The translations under genes were made by a program, and so were the position numbers. From CAZPMT01 sp964587655 (GTDB lineage: Bacteria; Hydrogenedentota; Hydrogenedentia; Hydrogenedentales; SLHB01): DNA of 20,126 nucleotides. The notes below the pieces were generated by a model that was not told the origin of the DNA, searched no databases, and saw only the letters and a program-made list of their open reading frames with translations. Shown in pieces: positions 16,565 to 20,126 of this stretch; position 1 is the first letter of the stretch, and each line of letters begins with the position of its first letter. Where the stretch lies: assembly GCA_964587655.1 (NCBI GenBank), contig CAZPMT010000102.1, positions 1-20,126 on the forward strand, in the 5' to 3' direction.

Positions 16565-17368
16565 ATGAATACAGATACACTCATTCGCGCGCGCGAAGAC
16601 CTGCTCAGGGAAGTGGCTGCCTACTTTTCGGCTGATTCAGCGGTCCTTGGCATCTTCCTGGGTGGCTCGTTAGCCGCGGGGACGGCGGATGCGTTCTCGG
16701 ATATTGATCTCCGTGTTGTCGTGACTTCCGAAGAGCATGAACGATTCGTGGCAAACCGATTGGAGATCCCGAAGCAGTGGAGCGGCTTTCTCTTCAACGA
16801 ATGGATGGAAGGCGCGCAACATTGTGTTTCGCATTTCCGTCCGTTTGTTAAACTGGACGTCTTTTACCACAATCAATCATCGCTCCGTCCTTCCCCCTGG
16901 TACACGTTGAGGATGACGATTCTCTACGATCCTAAGCGCATTGTCCGGAATCTCGTCGAGGAGTCGCAGCCGTTTACATTTGAACCCGACATGAAGAAGA
17001 TCGATTGGCTAGTAAGCAAAGGTCTCGCTGCCGCACACGAAGTCTATCGTCGCGCCGAGCGCGGGCAATTGATGTACGCACAGAATCTGCTGGAGGAATT
17101 CCGTTTATACCTGGTGCAGGCGGATGATTGGATCAACCAGCGGACGCCAACGGGGTTCATGTTAAAGCTGGAAGAACGGCTGACCCCCTCGCTCCGTGAA
17201 ACACTTAGAGGATCATATGTTGCATCGGACGCATGCGCCATAAAGGCGGCCATGTTGAGCCTGTTGGCCCATTATCGAGAACAAATCCTCGCGCTCCACA
17301 GAGCGTACGACTTGTCCAGGTCTTTGGAGAACGACCTCTATGCCGTCAGTGTGTTGCTGGAAGCTTGA
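16565..17368 (+). CDS. Nucleotidyltransferase-fold protein (Pol-beta superfamily), substrate unknown
   Basis: The 267-residue protein has the complete minimal nucleotidyltransferase motif: LGGSLAAGTADAFSDID at 32-48, with G34-S35 and the metal-binding D46 and D48, and the third carboxylate D98 in VKLDVFY. The C-terminal half is helical. This is the architecture of aminoglycoside or lincosamide nucleotidyltransferases and of other small-molecule or protein nucleotidyltransferases. The substrate cannot be decided from sequence. The ATG at 16565 is preferred because GAGG is 6 nt upstream; a GTG at 16532 would add 11 residues. The gene is flanked by about 100-bp direct repeats. Its GC is lower (31/60 at 16861-16920) than that of hflX (39/60 at 16021-16080). 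Both points indicate insertion of a cassette. Confidence 0.78.
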   Translation: MNTDTLIRAREDLLREVAAYFSADSAVLGIFLGGSLAAGTADAFSDIDLRVVVTSEEHERFVANRLEIPKQWSGFLFNEWMEGAQHCVSHFRPFVKLDVFYHNQSSLRPSPWYTLRMTILYDPKRIVRNLVEESQPFTFEPDMKKIDWLVSKGLAAAHEVYRRAERGQLMYAQNLLEEFRLYLVQADDWINQRTPTGFMLKLEERLTPSLRETLRGSYVASDACAIKAAMLSLLAHYREQILALHRAYDLSRSLENDLYAVSVLLEA

Positions 17369-17376
17369 GAACCTTC

Positions 17377-17479
17377 GGAGTATAACGCGTGCGTCTGAAC
17401 AAGAACGCACTGCGTTCGTGCTCGTGTTCGTAATCGTAATCGAGTTATCTTGAAGATGAACTTACTGCTCTTAAGAACG
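17377..17479 (+). repeat. Right direct repeat, with a remnant of the hflX 3' end
   Basis: GGAGTATAACGCGTGCGTCT at 17377-17396 nearly repeats the end of hflX (16418-16437). It is followed by a shorter hexanucleotide run (2x TCGTGC-type, 2x TCGTAA, 17416-17443) and the same tail with GATGAACTTACTGCTCTT. The copy is not coding here: it carries a fossil of the hflX stop region about 940 bp away from the gene. Confidence 0.8.
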
Positions 17480-17524
17480 TTTCAGCGCGGTTTGGTGACG
17501 TTTCGCAACGGAAGAATTAGAGGG

Positions 17525-17558
17525 TCGATTACGATTACGAGCACGAGCACGAGCACGA
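17525..17558 (-). repeat. Inverted hexanucleotide run before the Nudix gene
   Basis: Read on the minus strand this is 3x TCGTGC, 2x TCGTAA and TCGA. It is an inverted copy of the runs at 16457-16496 and 17416-17443. With the run at 17416-17443 it can pair over 28 bp with one mismatch around an 81-nt loop. It ends 3 nt before the G-rich Shine-Dalgarno sequence of the Nudix gene. Confidence 0.8.
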
Positions 17559-17574
17559 AATGGGGGGATCGCGC

Positions 17575-18036
17575 ATGAGCGGCAGTGTCCCATATCCGCG
17601 GATCCGGGTGGCGGCGATTATCGTGCAGGACGGGCAGATCCTGCTGGCGCGCCATCAGAAGAAGGACAAACGCTACTGGGTGTGGCCGGGGGGCGGCGTT
17701 AATCATGGGGAAACGCTCGAGGAGGCGCTGGTCAGAGAACTCCAAGAGGAAGCAGGCCTGAAGATCCGCGTTCGCGATCTCGTGCTGGTCAATGACAGTA
17801 TCGCGCCGAACAAGCGCCGCCATATCGTCAATCTATACTTCACGGCGGAGATCCGAAGCGGCAAGATCGTCGTCGGGGTTTCGGACAAGCGTTTGGTCGG
17901 CATGAAGTTCGTGCCGCTGAGCAAGCTGCCGAATATCAAGGTATACCCGGACGTCCGCAAGGAGCTTCTTGCCGGGCTCTTGACCGGATTCGCCAGGCCG
18001 CCGCGCTATCTTCGGAATCTCTGGAAGGACCTCTGA
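17575..18036 (+). CDS. Nudix hydrolase
   Basis: The 153-residue protein is predicted to hydrolyse a nucleoside diphosphate linked to another moiety. It contains an exact Nudix box: G-x5-E, seven residues, then RELQEEAGL (GGVNHGETLEEALVRELQEEAGL, about residues 44-66), preceded by the typical WVWPGGG strand-turn. The substrate cannot be told (ADP-ribose, oxidised nucleotides and others are possible). The ATG at 17575 is preferred because the G-rich stretch at 17562-17567 serves as Shine-Dalgarno; the ATG at 17560 would place this stretch within the coding region. It is followed after only 5 nt by the radical SAM gene, so the two are probably one operon. An inverted repeat immediately upstream may affect its expression. 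Confidence 0.88.
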   Translation: MSGSVPYPRIRVAAIIVQDGQILLARHQKKDKRYWVWPGGGVNHGETLEEALVRELQEEAGLKIRVRDLVLVNDSIAPNKRRHIVNLYFTAEIRSGKIVVGVSDKRLVGMKFVPLSKLPNIKVYPDVRKELLAGLLTGFARPPRYLRNLWKDL

Positions 18037-18041
18037 CGGCC

Positions 18042-19481
18042 ATGCGCGTGGCGTTTCTCAATCCTATGTTCGCGAAGGACTTCACGAAGTCCGCGCGATG
18101 GTTTGCGAAATCGCGGGGACGCGTGCAACGCCACCCGGACTACCTCTGCACGGCGGCGGCTACGGTTGAACAGGCGGGCCACGAGATCTTCTTCCTCGAC
18201 GCGCAGGCAAAGAACCTGCCTACTGAGGCGTTTCTCCCGAGACTGCGCGACTTCAAACCCGATCTTATCGTTTATCAAGCGACAACGCCGTCCATCGACG
18301 CCGATATCGCCGCCGCGAGACTATGCAAGGAGGCCACGGGCGCCGTCAACGTGTTCGTCGGCTCGCACGTCAGCGCGGAACCCGAGGATACGCTCGAGCG
18401 CGCCGGGGGCGCCGCCGACGCGGCAGCCGTTGGCGAGTACGATTACACCGTGCGGGATCTGGCTAATGGCGTGTTATTGCGCGATTGTCTCGGCGTTGCG
18501 TGGCTGGACGCGGGACGTTGCGTGGTCAACGCGCGCCGGCCCTTTATTGACAACCTTGACGAAATCCCATTCCCGGTGTGGCGGCACATTGATATCAACG
18601 ACTACCGCGACGCCGGAAAGCTGTTCCCGTTTCTGACGCTGATCAGCGGGCGCGGCTGTTTCGGGCGATGCATCTTCTGCCAACTGCCGCAGACGATGAA
18701 CGGCCGAGGTTACCGCGCGCGCAGCGTCGAGAACGTGATCGCCGAGATCGAATACGACATCAAGCTCTTTCCGAACCTGCGGGAGATCATGTTTGAGGAC
18801 GACACGCTGATCATGGCCGCCACGCGAGATCGCCTTCAATGCCTGTGCGAGGAACTCATCCGGCGCAACCTCCGAATCTCATGGAGCGCCAACGCCCGGG
18901 TCGATCTCAACGATATCGAGATCATGAAGCTGATGAAACGCGCCGGATGCCGGATGCTTTGCGTGGGATTCGAGTTCGGCGATCAGCAGATCCTCGACAA
19001 CGTCAACAAGGGAACAACAATCGACCAGATGTTCACGTTCGCGGAGAACGCACACCGCGCGCGCATCCGGGTGCACGGCTGCTTCATGTTCGGCGGGCCG
19101 GGCGAGACACTCGAGACCGCCCGGAAGACCATAGCCCTCTCACAGCGGCTCAAGATCGACACGGCGCAATTCAGCGGCATGGTTGCGTATCCGGGAACCG
19201 GGTACTACGAGTGGGCAAAGCGGAACGACTATCTGATCCCGGCCTGCTGGCGCGAGTGGGTTGACGAGAACTTCGAGCAGTGCGCAACGGTAAACTGTCC
19301 GGACCTCGGCGTCGAACAGATCAATGCCCTTATCGATGAGGGGCTGCGGAAGTTTTACCTGCGCCCGGCCCAGATGATGCGCATGGCCACGAATATCCAA
19401 TCCCTCGCCGACCTCAGGGCTAAGCTCCACGGCCTAGCGAGTTTTCTACACTACTTCTCATTCCGAACACGGGGGCGGTAG
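18042..19481 (+). CDS. B12-binding-type radical SAM protein (class B, BchE-like architecture)
   Basis: The 479-residue protein has an N-terminal Rossmann-like region of the cobalamin-binding type (about 1-150, starting MRVAFLNPMF, with PDYLCTAAATVEQAGHEIFFLDAQ and DLIVYQATTPSI). A radical SAM core follows, with the 4Fe-4S motif C206-x3-C210-x2-C213 (GCFGRCIFC). LREIMFEDDTLIM, SANARVDL, GVGFEFGDQQILDNVNKGTT-like segments and HGCFMFGGPGET are typical of this superfamily (the glycine-rich segment reads CVGFEFGDQQ). The cobalamin-binding DxHxxG motif is not evident, as in many members. The reaction is not known; relatives methylate unactivated carbons or form rings in lipids, cofactors and natural products. 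It is coupled to the Nudix gene (5-nt gap). No other biosynthetic partner lies downstream within the window. Confidence 0.88.
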   Translation: MRVAFLNPMFAKDFTKSARWFAKSRGRVQRHPDYLCTAAATVEQAGHEIFFLDAQAKNLPTEAFLPRLRDFKPDLIVYQATTPSIDADIAAARLCKEATGAVNVFVGSHVSAEPEDTLERAGGAADAAAVGEYDYTVRDLANGVLLRDCLGVAWLDAGRCVVNARRPFIDNLDEIPFPVWRHIDINDYRDAGKLFPFLTLISGRGCFGRCIFCQLPQTMNGRGYRARSVENVIAEIEYDIKLFPNLREIMFEDDTLIMAATRDRLQCLCEELIRRNLRISWSANARVDLNDIEIMKLMKRAGCRMLCVGFEFGDQQILDNVNKGTTIDQMFTFAENAHRARIRVHGCFMFGGPGETLETARKTIALSQRLKIDTAQFSGMVAYPGTGYYEWAKRNDYLIPACWREWVDENFEQCATVNCPDLGVEQINALIDEGLRKFYLRPAQMMRMATNIQSLADLRAKLHGLASFLHYFSFRTRGR

Positions 19482-19528
19482 ATCGGAACCGGCGACGCCC
19501 TCCGTTTTCTCGGGTCTCTCTGGTCCCA

Positions 19529-19558
19529 TCAATCCTGCTAATTCCGTTATCCTGTCAA
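19529..19558 (-). repeat. Degenerate CAGGAT-type short repeat
   Basis: On the minus strand the stretch reads as imperfect 9-mers (ACAGGATAA, CGGAATTAG, CAGGATTGA). This resembles the short ACAGGATTA-like tandem repeats found between genes in many bacteria. It sits in the 136-nt gap after the radical SAM gene. It is only three degenerate units. Confidence 0.25.
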
Positions 19559-19617
19559 GAAGAGGCAACTTGAGAGGACCTGATGTGATGCGGCTCTCCA
19601 GATGTCCGAACGCATCC

Positions 19618-19836
19618 CTACGGGCGCTTTTCAGCGTTGTGAAAGACGTAGTGTCCGAAGACCAGCATTGCGAAGACGCTGTAAAGGAATATGACGCGGA
19701 TCGCGTTACGTATCGCGATCCCGAAAACCATGATTGCGCCTTCAGGCCCCGCGTGACCCATGAATCTCGTCTGGACCAAGAAGAGCAGGGCAAACAACAC
19801 TGACCCGGCTAGCAGCACCACAAAATGCTTGTGCAT
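19618..19836 (-). CDS. Small membrane protein with two predicted helices
   Basis: No family is recognised. The 72-residue protein has hydrophobic helix 1 at about residues 5-22 (FVVLLAGSVLFALLFLVQ) and helix 2 at about 40-64 (AIRNAIRVIFLYSVFAMLVFGHYVF), joined by a short Gly-rich loop (GHAGPEGAI), with a basic C-terminal end. The ATG at 19836 is preferred over 19845, because AAGGAG lies 9 nt upstream of it and directly abuts the other ATG. A strong ribosome binding site and a coherent two-helix pattern argue that it is real. The gene faces the radical SAM gene tail to tail. Confidence 0.65.
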   Translation of the reverse strand: MHKHFVVLLAGSVLFALLFLVQTRFMGHAGPEGAIMVFGIAIRNAIRVIFLYSVFAMLVFGHYVFHNAEKRP

Positions 19837-19983
19837 GTGTAACATCTCCTTTTTCTGGTAGCGTCAACGGCTTCTTCCTCTTGTCCATTCTACACTGTGG
19901 ATGCCGCTAATGATAGCGCGCCGGCCAAGGAAGAGGACACAGGTCCGTCACTCGCGCGACGTTTGGCCGCTGTCATTTATTGG

Positions 19984-20112
19984 CTATGGGGACATGTATT
20001 CCGTTGCACCGTTGGCCCTCCGGGCGATTTCCATACTCCCCAGTTCGTAGGCTTGGCATAGCCTTAGACGCTTCATTTCTTTATCAAGCTTGACAGTCTT
20101 TTGCTGCTCCAA
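19984..20112 (-). CDS. Possible very short protein (30-42 residues)
   Basis: A frame starts with TTG at 20112 (42 residues) or ATG at 20076 (30 residues) and ends in TAG at 19984-19986. The C-terminal part, LCQAYELGSMEIARRANGAT, looks protein-like: one amphipathic helix with GC-rich third codon positions. Shine-Dalgarno evidence is weak for both starts. No family is recognised. Between this ORF and the small membrane protein gene (19837-19983) I see nothing else. Confidence 0.35.
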   Translation of the reverse strand: MEQQKTVKLDKEMKRLRLCQAYELGSMEIARRANGATEYMSP

Positions 20113-20126
20113 TCAATTCCACTCAG

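Overview
This is a high-GC bacterial chromosomal segment with ordinary housekeeping genes on both strands and a few small accessory islands between them. The complete mpl gene (recycling of meso-diaminopimelate murein peptides) and short-spaced SD-led genes suggest a Gram-negative-type bacterium. PurL is of the single-chain type with a PurS-like N-terminal region, and PurQ is separate. A secreted FG-GAP protein, a B12-binding-type radical SAM enzyme and many palindromic repeats would fit an uncultured environmental lineage (deltaproteobacterial, planctomycete-like or Hydrogenedentota-like). I cannot assign the phylum from sequence alone.

Layout, left to right. Positions 1-847 hold the 3' part of an unrecognised + strand gene that probably starts outside the window. 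Next is kup (K+ uptake, +). It converges on mpl (-). Upstream of mpl lie a 33-bp perfect inverted repeat and, on the same strand, a secreted six-repeat FG-GAP/VCBS protein and argS. Directly upstream of argS (37 nt away) is a two-gene minus-strand cassette: an ABC/SMC-type AAA ATPase overlapping by 4 nt (ATGA) a small protein with TOPRIM-like features. The cassette has lower GC than its neighbours. Its leader carries three evenly spaced hairpins, and beyond these is a tandem array of five palindromes with an exact 61-bp period. This ATPase/TOPRIM-like module is the best candidate for an undescribed anti-phage (PARIS/AbiL-like) system.

The purine operon purM-purL-purQ (minus strand, 14976 down to 10130) follows, with purL starting inside the end of purM. 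hflX (+) diverges from purM, and plausible promoters lie between them. Downstream of hflX is a second island: a lower-GC nucleotidyltransferase gene flanked by about 100-bp direct repeats. Each repeat contains a copy of the last bases of hflX, a run of TCGTGC/TCGTAA hexanucleotides and a conserved trailing segment. An inverted third copy of the hexanucleotide run lies just before a Nudix hydrolase gene, which is tightly coupled to a class-B (B12-binding) radical SAM gene. The right end holds a small two-helix membrane protein gene (-), a possible very short conserved-looking ORF (-), and otherwise nothing recognisable.
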